Origin: Solanum dulcamara
Lineage: Eukaryota > Streptophyta > Magnoliopsida > Solanales > Solanaceae
NCBI RefSeq assembly: GCF_947179165.1
Contig: NC_077245.1
Span: 47,021,286-47,085,285 of the forward strand
DNA: 64,000 nucleotides
Direction: 5' to 3'
The notes under the pieces were generated by a model that saw only the letters and a program-made list of their open reading frames with translations, was not told the DNA's origin and made no database searches. The translations under genes and the position numbers were made by a program. The stretch's first letter is position 1, and every line of letters begins with the position of its first letter. Of the stretch, positions 1-11,201 are shown piece by piece.

Positions 1-1198
1 AAGACTTGTGATTTTTGAGAGTTAATAAGAGAATAAGAGCATAGAAATACTTAGTGTAGTCAATAGTTGAGAACCTAGTCCCAAAAATATCCACATACAT
101 TAAGAAACTTATAGGAAGAAGACCAAGCAACCCCTCATAAAAACCGATTGATAGACCCTATGAATCACTCTTCACGAGTCGTCAAAAAGTTTGTGCGTTA
201 TAGAGCCAATTCATCCTAGGAACACCTGAAAATGCTGAAAAATGAGCATCTAATCTTGTTTTGTAATTCATCTTTGCGAGTCGTAAACATTTCTACTATT
301 CATAGCTTTTTCCTACATGTCGTAACTCAAGATAATAAAAGTTTTGAGCTGGCAGTCTATGGTAAAACTGTAATTAACATTTTACTCAAAAATCCAAATG
401 AGGAAAACTTGGTGGCGTTGGAAAGAGGACTCAAATACCTTAAATGTACAGGTCTTGGGCCACTGAATTCTTTATATTGTAGGAGATATGATTGTGTAAA
501 TATGGACCAAGTAAAATCTTTCAACAAAACTCAATCGGTAAGGAAACTTTCAACTCGACTTTGTAATAGAGGATTCTTGGAACCTTAAAACAATTCAAAT
601 TTATTCCCAGACTGAAGAATTGACCTTGAAATCAATGCACAATTAAGAATCACCCAGTACAACCTTACGGATGGCCCTCTACGGATCGTCATTTCCTCCA
701 TGGGTCATAAACAAAAATTGTAAACCAATGTGCATGAAACATTAACTGCTGGAAAGCACCCTTGGCTTCTACAACTAAATTTTATGCCTCTTCCACTATT
801 CTATGAGTCGTACAAATGACTCATCATTTTCCCTCTTCAATTAGTAAAAAAATGAACTCAGGACCCAATCCTACGAGTCCATCTATAGCTTGTCAAACTT
901 TCTATGACTCATCCTATTGAGTTGTTTCAAAAATACTGAGGTTTTATATTTTTCAGAAATCAGATATTAACCCTACGATTCCTTTCTACGAGTCTTTAAC
1001 TCTCTTATGGGTCATAACTCAACTCATAGACCTTTCTTACACTTCACCAAATTTATAGTCATCAGTGTCAATCCTACGACTCCATCCAACGATCCATAGA
1101 ATCCTCACCGAGTTATAAGTTGACTCATGGGAACTGACACAGTCCAAATTTTCCCCAAATCTCTCTCGTTTTGACTTTTCAAATTCTGTGGTCTTATA
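1..1198 (-). repeat. 3' LTR of element A (partial, cut by window edge)
   Basis: This stretch aligns by eye with 7440-8353 followed by 21399-21590, so it is the second LTR of element A. Its right end reads ...gtcttata, which on the minus strand is an LTR start TATAAGAC (TA instead of the usual TG). It is directly followed by a purine tract on the minus strand. Short open frames inside it, for example 232-588, show no family resemblance. It also gives an uninterrupted version of the site where element H inserted in the other LTR. Confidence 0.75.
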
Positions 1199-1560
1199 AA
1201 ATCTTCCCCTTGAGAACATTCATCCTCAAATGAGATTTAATTATCATAGAACAGACACGGAAAGAGGACTAACGACCTATCATGAATGCAATAACACATC
1301 AAAATACATAGAACAAGAGATTTTAATCTTTCATATAAAACATAGCTTAAAATCAACTTCATGCATCTGAAAGCATGAGAATAACAAAAGATCAAAAAAT
1401 TCATATGGATAGACATGAAAAGCTAACACTTCAACTAGCTCGAAAACTCAAACACTCGGGTTATCAAGTGAATCATGGGAAAAAAATACAAAACAAATCC
1501 TTACCAACCATTATCGTAACCAAAGGAAAATCATAACATACCTAATCAAGCATATATCAA
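1199..1560 (-). other. 3' untranslated stretch of element A with polypurine tract
   Basis: On the minus strand, CAAGGGGAAGATTT (about 1199-1212) lies directly before the LTR start and fits the polypurine tract that primes plus-strand DNA synthesis. A sequence resembling '..gaggatgaatgttctcaagggg', characteristic of the end of chromovirus internal regions, overlaps it. The rest is A+T-rich with no coding similarity I can see. The pol gene that should follow is missing because an LTR remnant abuts at about 1561. Confidence 0.6.
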
Positions 1561-4150
1561 AACCCAAGTCTAGGGCCTAGATGTGACACAATGAATAAGA
1601 CACCCGGAGGTATCTCACCCAAGCCTCTTAACATTCATTAAGGATTTCATTGGTAATAATAAAAAAATCAAGAGGAAACATAAGAGATATATGGACTAAG
1701 GGGCTTCACATTAATAAGAGTCAAAGACAACATAACATCCTTTACTATGTCCAATAGTACCTTCTACATTAAGATTTGGCGAGGGCTAAGACATGTCCCT
1801 AGCTCACCCTCAAGATTAAGTAAAAAATACCAAACTTAATTTAAATGTCTAAACATAAAATAAGCTAGATAAGATATGAGTGTCATTCCCGAAACATAGG
1901 AACTCACCAAAGTGGTAGCCTTCAATGCTTAACTTAGCTACGGGGAGGAGAGTTTGGAGCAATGTCGGTCCCTAAATGGTTATATCATGTAGGTAAAAGT
2001 ATGCGTTAGTACTTTGAATGTACTAAGTATGTAAGTTTTGTATGAAATGAAGAACATAAGAGAGAAACATGTATAGGCAATATGCATAAGTGAATGCAAG
2101 CATGAGAAATCATCATGTGAATCCCTAAAAAGTTCATTTTGTGGGGAAGCGACCATAATTGACATCTAAGACCATGTGAGGTATAAATGGAATCCAACAT
2201 ATCCCCCTATATTGGAACGGGGAGACTACTTTACAGGTAGAACTCTGATCAGCTTTAAATATTCTTTAACTTTAAATTAAATGGCTAATCGTAGATCCAC
2301 TAGCCTAAAATGCTAGACAAGGGGCCCTATGGTGGCATAAAGTTAATGCAACATAAAACATTACTTAAGGACCCCTTTGGCCGAGCCCCCATCTATATGA
2401 TACATTTGGTGCTAGGTCAAGTCCCACAGAATAATATTTAAATATTAATATAACATAATTATTATATAACTTTAAAATTAAAACATCAATTATTGGAATA
2501 GCTCATTAAATCTTTTATTTAATTTAATGGGAGGATTGTCCTTTCACATTGAAATCTTACTCTGGCTAAGAAGCCCTTCATCAATCAACCATTTCATAAT
2601 GACTCCCTTCCATAAACATTTACTTCATAACATTCATTTGGAGTCAAACTTCATTTCAACTTTCCTTTATCATAAGAAACTAGGTGGGTTCATTTCATAA
2701 AAATCTTTCAATACCTTTAAAGAATTCTTGAATGTATGAGAGTAATGGAAATGCATAAGATACACATTCTTAAACAAACCCACCATATATGTCTTAAAAC
2801 TTTTCAAACCTTCATATAGGCATTTTAATAACATCATAACTTCATGAAATCAAGAGTCAATAACCATCAATATATGTAAATAAACATCAAATATATCATA
2901 AGCTATGCATTTAAAGTCATCATGTAAAATCCAATAAGATTTCATCATTTGGAATTGAAATGCTAGGTTGAGAAAATATTTGAGCTCCATAGGTAGAAGG
3001 ACTATGGATGAAAACCCACATACCTTGAGGAGTCAACTCTTTAATTCAAAACTTGAAAAGAAATGGAGGCTTGATCTTCTTGGAGTGAAAACCTAGAACC
3101 TTTCTTGGAGATGGAGGAAGAAAGCTTGAGAGGAACTTCAGAGGTTAAGGTTTGGGTCTTAAATTATTGAGTGAGAGTAAATGAGTTTGGGAAGGCTTTG
3201 GGTCTATTAGATAGGTGAATTCATTCCTCAAAATGACATTACTTTTTCTTAAAACATAGGTAAAAGACTAAAATACCCCTTTTAAAACTTGTCGAGCTGG
3301 ACTTCACAGGGGACCCTCACAGTCCGTTATGCCTACCACAGACCATGATGTGGTCCCATGATAAAAGGCTCAGAAAAATATTTTGGATACTATGGCAGAA
3401 AAGTCTTTGAAGTTTCTTCACGGATTACCATTACGAACCGTAATGAGGTTTACGGAAGAGCACCACAAGTCGTGGTGCTCATTAGTGATCCCAGGGCTTA
3501 AACTAGTTGAAAAAGTGGCCTTTAAGGATGGTTACTATGGACCATATTGCATTTCACGGAAGGAAACCAAGGACCATGGTCCTCTCCTGTCTGAGCAGCT
3601 TAACTAAAATGACCATAACTTTTTACTCTAAACTCCAAATGAGGCAAACATGGTGGAGTTAGAAAGAGGATTCTGAGACCTTTCATTTGGTAGGTTATAG
3701 GACACCTGAGTTTATATATTCTAGGAGATATGATGAATTAAAGTTGACCTATGTAGAATCTTACATCGAAACTCAATCGGTAAGGAAGCTTTCAAATTAA
3801 CTTTGTACTTAAGGATTCTTGTAACCTTAATACATATCCAAATCTATTCCCACACTAAACAATTAACCTTAAATCCCATAAGACAGAATGACTGTACCCC
3901 TGGACGATCCATCTTCATGGTCTGTGAAAAGCTCCATGATCCGTGGTGGTCGTCTATGGCCCTATCCTTGGGATATTTCTTGAGGGTTTTGGGGAGGGGT
4001 CACCATGGAGGTCTACACGGCCCGTGGAGGTCATCACGATCTGTGGTCCTTTTTCGTGGTTTTCTCCCTGTAAGTCTGAACCTTGAATCTCTACCATAAT
4101 TTCTCACCACGGTCCTTGGTTATCACCATAGCCTATGATGGCTTTCGTGG
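1561..4150 (-). repeat. LTR remnant lying inside element A
   Basis: The left end resembles the left ends of other minus-strand LTRs here (compare about 41413 and 47121: ...caag.ctagg.cctaga...). It shares internal blocks with LTR B, such as the block 'gttatatcatgtaggtaaaag' near 1978. The block near 3610-3680 matches A-type LTRs at 350-430 and 7800-7860. The right edge is not a clean LTR terminus and runs into gag near 4100-4190, so it is a truncated or recombined LTR. It replaces all of element A's pol. The open frame at 3803-4099 looks spurious. Confidence 0.55.
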
Positions 4151-4199
4151 TCAACCCTTGGTGCCGATTTCTGCAACTTTCTTAGATTTCCTCCTTTGA

Positions 4200-5154
4200 T
4201 CCTTTGTTTAGGATGTTCCATGTTCTCGTAGGTCTTATAGTTGCCCAAGCCATCTTTTTTCCTCTTCTAGTAGCCACTAGACAATCCCTCATCTTATGCC
4301 CCATATCACCACACTTGTAGCAACCCTCTTATTGGCCATGAATTCTCTTTGGTGGGTCCTACCACACCTCTCACAAAAGGGAAAAGAACGTTCCTTTTTG
4401 TTAAGCCTAATCATCGGGGAATTTACAAAAAATGAGCCACTATTGGTCCGCTCCCTTTTGAAGTCCCTAAATTTCTCCCTTAATTTTTCATCTTCTATTT
4501 TTTCTACATATGTCATGAGTCGGGAGATATTCATCTCTCTTACCAACATTTTTGTCCTGTATTCTTTGGGCACCATGTTCGAAACTGCCAAAACAAACTT
4601 GCTCATTCGAGTTCTAGGGTCGGCAACCATAAATGGACCATACTTTGACAATTGGATGACTTGAGGGAATTCTCCCTCACACTCATGTTCCCTTACTTAA
4701 GGTTAATGAACTCTTGTATCTTGGACTCCCTCAACTCCAATGGGAAAAAGTGATCAAGACACTCCCTTGAACTATTCCTAATTCATGGGATCCACCTCCC
4801 TGGGCCTCTAACTCTTCCATTGATCAAACCAAATCCTTGCAAAACCTTTCAATTTATAAGTAGCCAAATATGCCTTCTCCTCCAATGAAACCCCCATGAT
4901 ATCCACAATCTTATGCACTTCATCAAAAAACTCTTGGGGATGTTCATCTACCTTTGAACTATAGAATTCGGGAGGGTTCATTCTTGCAAAAAATCTCTTA
5001 CTTTAGAAGCTGACGTAAGAGCATTAAGAGGAGAAACAACTCATTGGTTGGCCACAACATGATCTAGCATAGTGATAGTGTTCCGAAACTCTGCATTGGT
5101 CACTTGTTTGGGAAGGGGACCATTTGCTTTAGGGGCATGTCTTCTTAGAGGCAT
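4200..5154 (-). pseudogene. Element A gag (capsid and zinc knuckle), broken
   Basis: Minus-strand translation from the ATG at 5154 starts MPLRRHAPKANG, a typical chromovirus Gag start, and then meets several stops. A 120-codon open piece (4289-4651) carries the conserved Gag tail region (SKYGPFMVADPRTRMSKFV) and a first cysteine motif CERCGRTHQREF. A shifted frame just beyond gives CYKCGDMGHKMRDC, a canonical CX2CX4HX4C knuckle, so a frameshift separates the two. Gag would package element RNA into virus-like particles. Not functional as it stands. Confidence 0.75.
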
Positions 5155-5367
5155 TTCTAAAAATCGCAAAAACCAATCTTTATGAAAAGAACCTTAGGGC
5201 ACAACTTTATTGCATAGCATAGATCATAAAGAAAGTGAAACATTTCTATAAACGCCTCATAGACTCGTATCCATAGATGTGGCATGCTTCAAACCGATGA
5301 ATAAGACTCTACTCAATGCAGAATGATAGACACCCTAGCCACTTGGACCTTATGTTTTGATACCAAG
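5155..5367 (-). other. Element A leader and primer-binding site
   Basis: 5352-5367 read on the minus strand is TTGGTATCAAAACATA. This resembles the initiator tRNA-Met complement TGGTATCAGAGC and lies next to the LTR end. The leader contains a block ('agagtcttattcatcg' on the minus strand) that recurs in the leaders of elements D and E, which ties these elements to one gypsy lineage. Confidence 0.65.
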
Positions 5368-8353
5368 TTTGTCACGGCTTGGCCACCTGAAGGATTCCAA
5401 CCAAGCCTCTTAGCATACATTGCATTCATAAGGTAAGATAAAACATAATAAAAACAAGCGGAACAGTAATCTCAATCATGGAAGTCTAGAAATGAAAATG
5501 AAATCTCAAGTCATATGTCAAAATGGACTACATCAAATCTTGTTACTAAGCATGCCTCTATAATACTAACATAGGTGGGGGCATATAACTTGCCACTAGC
5601 TTCCTAAACAAGAAAGAAACTTCTCAAAATAGCACCATAGTATAGAGGTAGCAAGAAAAAAATAAGTTTGATAGGTAGTCCCCGAAGCGTGAGAACTTAC
5701 CAAATCAAGTGACCAAATCTTCTATCTAGACATGAGAGTCTGTGGGATGATCACTGAGCCCTACATTAAAACACAATGTAGGCAAACAAAACTATGCGTT
5801 AGTACTTTCAATGTACTAAGTATGTGAGCAATGCAATACATGGCATAAAATCAATGACTTATCATCAAGGCTAAAACACGTAATAAGTAAACCATTTATA
5901 TATAGTAATGAATAAAGAGTAAGTATATTGTCATTTAAAACCATAATGAAATCGTACGAACAGAACTTATACAATGCATGGATAGTCATAAGTCATAATG
6001 AGGAATTATAAAAGAGCTTGCAAGTTAATAAGTAGTAGTAAGGAACTTAAATTACATTGAGAGTCATAAACCATGGGTGAGAGAACATACTTTAATTTTT
6101 AGAGACATATTAGCCATAGTACGAAATACCTTAAACATTGTACATTTGTGAGAGCTACCGTAAACTGGCATAAACCATGTGAGCTATAACATAGAGTCTC
6201 GATGTTACCCCTACACCGGAAGAAAGAGAGAGACTACTTGCCAAGGTAGACTCCATCATGCCTAAGTGGATCCACTAATCTATATTGGAGGATCGAGCCT
6301 CCACTACGGGTGACCCTCAAAGGAATCGAGCCTCTATTGTGGGTGAGTCTTTATCCTACTGTGGCTAGTAGATATGGGACAATAAGATCTTACTACGGGT
6401 CTCTTGCCATAACTATGGAAGAGAATACCTATCCCAAGTTTCACTCGGTGCTAGGTAAGCTCTCAATGGAATAGAAAAACCATAAGACATAAATTCAACA
6501 TCATGTGGGAGGTGTTATATCTACTACCCGCCCATTTATAATAGGAACATAATCATAGAATAGATCCTTAACTTTATCACATATAATGTGAGCATAGACC
6601 TTTCATAATTACTTAGCTTTATTCATAACACATCTTTAGGGTGTCAACTCACCCTATTATTAACTTCCTTGAACATTATAGAATCATCATTCATAAAAAC
6701 TTCTTTGCAAATAGCTCCTTCAAACTCATTCATAGACCATGTCAAACATTCATAAAACATTCATTGAATATAACTTGGAACTCAAGATCATAGCTTCGAA
6801 TTGTAAATTAGATGAAGCATGAATATATGATCAATTTGACTTGACATTATGGATTTTGATGGATAGCATGCATGACCATATACTTTATATCACACCACAC
6901 CTATTTCCTGAAGCTGACATCAATTGGAAGTAACATTGAACGTACCCATAATTTATATCATAACCCTAAATATCAATGTAAGAAATTTATAGAAAACTTA
7001 TTGAAATCATCATTTAAAGTACTCACCAAACTTTCGTAAGTCTCAAACATCATTTGTAAAAGCCTTCATTAAAAAAGCCTTTGAAATTAATCATAATTCA
7101 TGAAAATCACCATTGAAAATAATATTATGCATGGGCATTCATAATCCAAATTGAAATAATGTAGTAAATATAGAATCATGCTTATAATGATCATTCATAA
7201 TAATTAAAATAGAAATTAAAACAGTCTAATGCAATTCATCAAAACTAGGGTTAGAAACCAATGAAATGTAAGGAGATTTTTGAGAAATATCTTGAGACGT
7301 CATGGGTGAAAGGAGCCCATGGATCAATCCCACATACCTCGATGAATTCTATCCTTAGATTGAAAAGGGGGACTTGATCTTGAAGAAACCCTAGCAACTT
7401 GATGATGAAGAAGACCTTTGAGAGGTGTCTTGGGAGAGAAGACTTGTGATTTTTGAGAGTTAATAAGAGAATGAGAGTTTAGGAATATTAGGAGAGTCAA
7501 TAGTTGAGAACCTAGTCCCAAAAATATCCACATACATTAAGGAACTTATAGGAAAAAGACCAAGAAATCCCTAATAAAACATGATTGGAAGACCCTACTA
7601 ATCACTCTTTATGAGTCATCAAAAGGTTTATGAGTCGTAGACCAAATTTGTCCCCAGAACCCCTCAAAATGCTGAAAATATGAGACTCAGATCATATTTT
7701 AAAACTTATCTTTATGATTCATAGACATTTATATTATTCGTAGCTTTTTTCTACGAGTTATAACTCAAGATCCTAAAATATCTGATCTGGTAGTCTATGG
7801 TAAAACGGTCATAACTTTTTACTCAGAACTCTAAATGAGGCAAACTTAGTTTTATTTGTAAGAGGACTCAAATAAATTAAATTTGATAGGTCATTTGTTA
7901 CCTAGATATTTATATTCTATGAGATATGATCATCTACAGTTTACCCAAGTAAAATCATTCAATAAAATTCAATCGGTAAGGAAGCGCTCAACTCGACTTT
8001 GGGCTAGAGGATTCTTGGGACCGTAAAACATCTCCAAATCTATTCCCACACCAAAAAATTGACCTTGAAATCTATGAACATTTAGGAATCACCCAGTATG
8101 ACCTTACGTATGGCCCTCTATGGATCGTCATTTTCCCTACGAGTCGTAGACCTAAATTGTAAATATTTACAACTGGAAAGAAACTTTGGCTTCGAAAACT
8201 CACTCCTATAAGTATTTGACTCTCCTAAGAGTCGTACAAATGACTCATCAAATTTCCCCTTCACTTAGTCAAAAATAAACTTAGGACCCAATCCTACAAG
8301 TCCATTTATGTCGTCAAACTTTCTCCTACTGAGTTGTTTCAAAAGTATGGAGG
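5368..8353 (-). repeat. 5' LTR of element A, first part
   Basis: It begins right after the primer site with gtttgtcacggc (minus-strand LTR end GCCGTGACAAAC). From 7440 on it matches the sequence at 1-940. It is interrupted at 8353/8354 by element H and resumes at 21399. It carries the usual LTR landmarks seen in the other copies, such as 'gcatgggcattcataa' near 7131 and the 'catgggtgaaaggagcccatgg' type block near 7300. Confidence 0.75.
8349..8353. repeat. Target-site duplication of element H, left copy (GGAGG)
   Basis: GGAGG directly precedes the LTR start TGATAACACTC at 8354. The same five bases follow the right LTR at 21394-21398. Joining the flanks gives ...tatggaggcttgttatttttttgaaatcag, which matches the uninterrupted copy near 930-962. 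Confidence 0.9.
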
Positions 8354-10068
8354 TGATAACACTCAATTACATCTCTCGAAAGAGATATAGATGATCGTTA
8401 GCTATATATTTTACCCAAAAATAAGTCAGGGTTAAACCCACAGGGAATAGATTGAAACAAGTTCTATTAGCTATTACTATTTAATTGTAATTACTACTTC
8501 CCAAAAATAAAGATGTATAAAGTAAAATGGAAGATTTGGTTGTGTTTCAGAAATAAAATAATAATGTGGTGATAAATAAAAAAGTTTGAAGTTGTGAACT
8601 ATATGAAGACTAGACTAGGATTGCGTTCCCCATGACTTATAAGTTAATAAGCTAATCGTATTCATGATATCACTCAATGTACTGCATGCAAAATCTAGTT
8701 AGTTAGGTAACATCAAATTCACCTCTCAGTCCTTCTTAGACGTTTCTCATTATCTCCTCCCGGTTTCAGATTGTATACTAAACTAACCTTTGCCCTAGAT
8801 CCTAGAGTACTATCTTCTCCCGATCTCAAGTAACTTAAACGAAGTTTATCCCTTCTTTCAAAGCCAGACTCTTCGAATTTCTATTGTTATATTCTTTTCC
8901 TAATCACTCCCTCCCTCCTGGGAAAGCAATGAATATAGGCAAATTCTTAATGCGTGAACTTACTAAGAAATACTTTTGACTGAAGAAATCTCAATACATG
9001 CAAAAACAATTGACAAATATCAATCCTACATTTACCTATTCTAGTTAAGTTGTCATGGTTCCCACAACCCTAGTTGTGGGATTAGCCTTGTGTAATTATG
9101 ATTAATAACTCAATAAAATATGAAATAATCATGTATTAGAAGGCCTACAATTAACAATGAATCAAACTCACAATTTAAGAATAATATTTAAAATGAAATA
9201 ACCAAAACTAGAACTCAAAGAATCTTGGTTGTGTGCTCTTCTTGAAAATCTGTCCAGTTGCTTGTGGATGATGAATCAATGGAGTTTTGGTCGTGTAATT
9301 TAGCCTCTAAAAAGTAGGAAAAGTGTATGAAAAGTTCATCTAAAAGTCTCCTTAAACCTAGAAAAAAATAGGGTATTTATAGAAGTTGAAATCTAATCTT
9401 AAAGAAACTAGGAAACCAAAGTCTTGTTGGGCTTGGATTGCTCTGGATTGGCACCACCAGGGCCAGTGGTGCACACTACAACAAGTGGTGGTCATCCTTG
9501 GAAATTTACTTGGCCTTTTAAGGCAGGAAACTGCTCCACGGCATCAACCACAGCCAGTTGTGAGCACCATGGCTCATGGTGAGGTCCGTGGAGTTTGCCT
9601 TGGCCATTTTCATGACTTTTTCTTGGTGGCTGCCTTCTTCACAAATGGAGGGTTTCCCTTCACAGACAATAGTGTGCACCACGGACCTTTAAAGGTCTCG
9701 TGGTGTTCACCCTTGGTCCAAACATGCAGCTTTCATCCCTAAGTGTCCAGAACAAAATACGTCAAGGCCTAGTGAAGTTCGTTATTTGAGTTATCCTTTT
9801 AATTTGTCGCAAATCCTTACCAAGCTCAAGTCAATTTAGCACTTTTTTCATAATTTCTTTTCCTTTTGATCGCTCCTCAAAACCAATCTTCCAAATTAAT
9901 CCATGATCAAATCCCCTTATAAACCAAGCCAAAGACCATCAACCCAAGCGCACTTCAATTTCCTGTAAACTAACCAAAAAGACATATCAAACTAACAAAA
10001 CATGCTTGAAAACTTATAATAATTCCATATTTGAAGCATCTTAAGTGTATTATTTTGGCTACACATCA
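8354..10068 (-). repeat. 3' LTR of element H
   Basis: It starts TGATAACACTC and ends GGCTACACATCA, giving short inverted termini TGAT/ATCA. It aligns end to end with 19691-21393. Short plus-strand open frames (for example 9386-9742) are not conserved in the partner LTR and are not genes. Confidence 0.85.
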
Positions 10069-10485
10069 ACACTCTCAACTTCGAATTATTTCTTGTCCTC
10101 AAGCAATAAAACAACATCAAACCAAACTACGTGCAAATACTATCAACTCATAGGAAATATATATATAGCAACCCTATAAGATGAACCTCATTCCCAACTT
10201 CACTTATACAATTCACTCATGCTCTAACCAATATTGAAATGATTAATTCATAACATTGTGATACTCTAAGCTAACCAAACCAATGTAAATAATCAAAGAC
10301 CAGTCAATGTAGCAACCAAACAATAAAATCACAGTGCCCTCAGTACAAAAAAGTCTCTCACAGAGCGTATATAAACACACCAGAGACAGAAACAAGATTA
10401 CTCGCTCTCTCAAAATAAGTTCAACAATACAAAATTAAAGTCCATAGTCTTGCATTATTTTTAACACTTCAACTATTGAATAACC
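10069..10485 (-). other. Element H internal 3' end with polypurine tract
   Basis: On the minus strand, AAGTTGAGAGTGT (10069-10081) precedes the 3' LTR start TGATGTGTAGCC, a plausible though weakly purine-rich priming tract. The remainder is A+T-rich and non-coding up to the LINE poly(A) tail. Confidence 0.6.
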
Positions 10486-10512
10486 TTTTTTTTTTTTCTT
10501 TTTTTTTTTTTT
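10486..10512 (-). other. Poly(A) tail of LINE L
   Basis: A 27-base plus-strand T run with a single C interruption is the poly(A) tail of a minus-strand LINE. It marks the 3' end of the insertion and fixes its orientation. Confidence 0.8.
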
Positions 10513-11201
10513 ATGGGAACAGACCCTACACGAGGCTCCCACCTCTCGTGCACAGTCAGGGGTTGAGCAACACCCCCAAGCCTTAACATAAATAATCAAA
10601 ATAAAATACAAGGAGGGGGACATAAACCTTACCTCCGATCCTATGGTGGTTCATAAGTCGGCTAACCTATTAAGGTCGGCTAACTCATCCCTGATACAAA
10701 AAAGAGACTAACTATAACTAGAAAGCATTAAACCTGTGAGAGGACTCCTCTCGGTACAAATCAACTAAGAAAGCATAAATGAGGGAGACTCTCCCCTTCC
10801 ATGAGAATACAAGAAAGTAGCCTACACTAGTCCTATTCAATTATGCTACGACTCAAGCATAGCTACATTGAGAAAGAACAAGTATACGAACCTTCTATCT
10901 CGCATGGGTTGGGGAAATTCTTTTCATCTTTGCTCTTTTTAGGCATGTCGTACCAAGTAGGTCCAAGGAAAGTTGCAGCAACAACAATCGTAGCTAAGAG
11001 GGATGAAATGATAGGAAGTAAATGTAGCCATAGCAGCCAGCTTGCTTGGGATTGTAGTTAAGGAAGCTGAGGGACAGAATAGGTGTAATATGCATTTTGT
11101 ATGTGGTGCAGCCCTGACTTGAACAGCTGGTTGGATGGTTCCAGTGTTGTCTACTGATCCGGGGGGTACCTGCATATCCACAAATAAGCCAAGCAAGAGT
11201 T
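10513..11201 (-). other. LINE L 3' untranslated region
   Basis: Lies between the end of the long repetitive frame and the poly(A) tail. I see no coding similarity. A pair of short near-repeats ('gtcggctaacctattaag', 'gtcggctaactcatccc') occurs near 10657-10690. Confidence 0.5.

Noticed and set aside
232..588. 118-codon open frame near the left edge
   Set aside because: Lies inside an LTR, shows no family resemblance, and the matching LTR at 7680-8025 does not keep the frame open.
4296..4664. Plus-strand 122-codon open frame opposite gag
   Set aside because: It is the antisense shadow of the minus-strand gag pseudogene, which has recognisable Gag motifs.
9386..9742. 118-codon plus-strand open frame in the left LTR of H
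   Set aside because: The other LTR of the same element interrupts it and no domain is recognisable.
10486..10512. T run as a simple-sequence repeat or terminator
   Set aside because: Its place at the 3' end of a minus-strand LINE explains it as a poly(A) tail.
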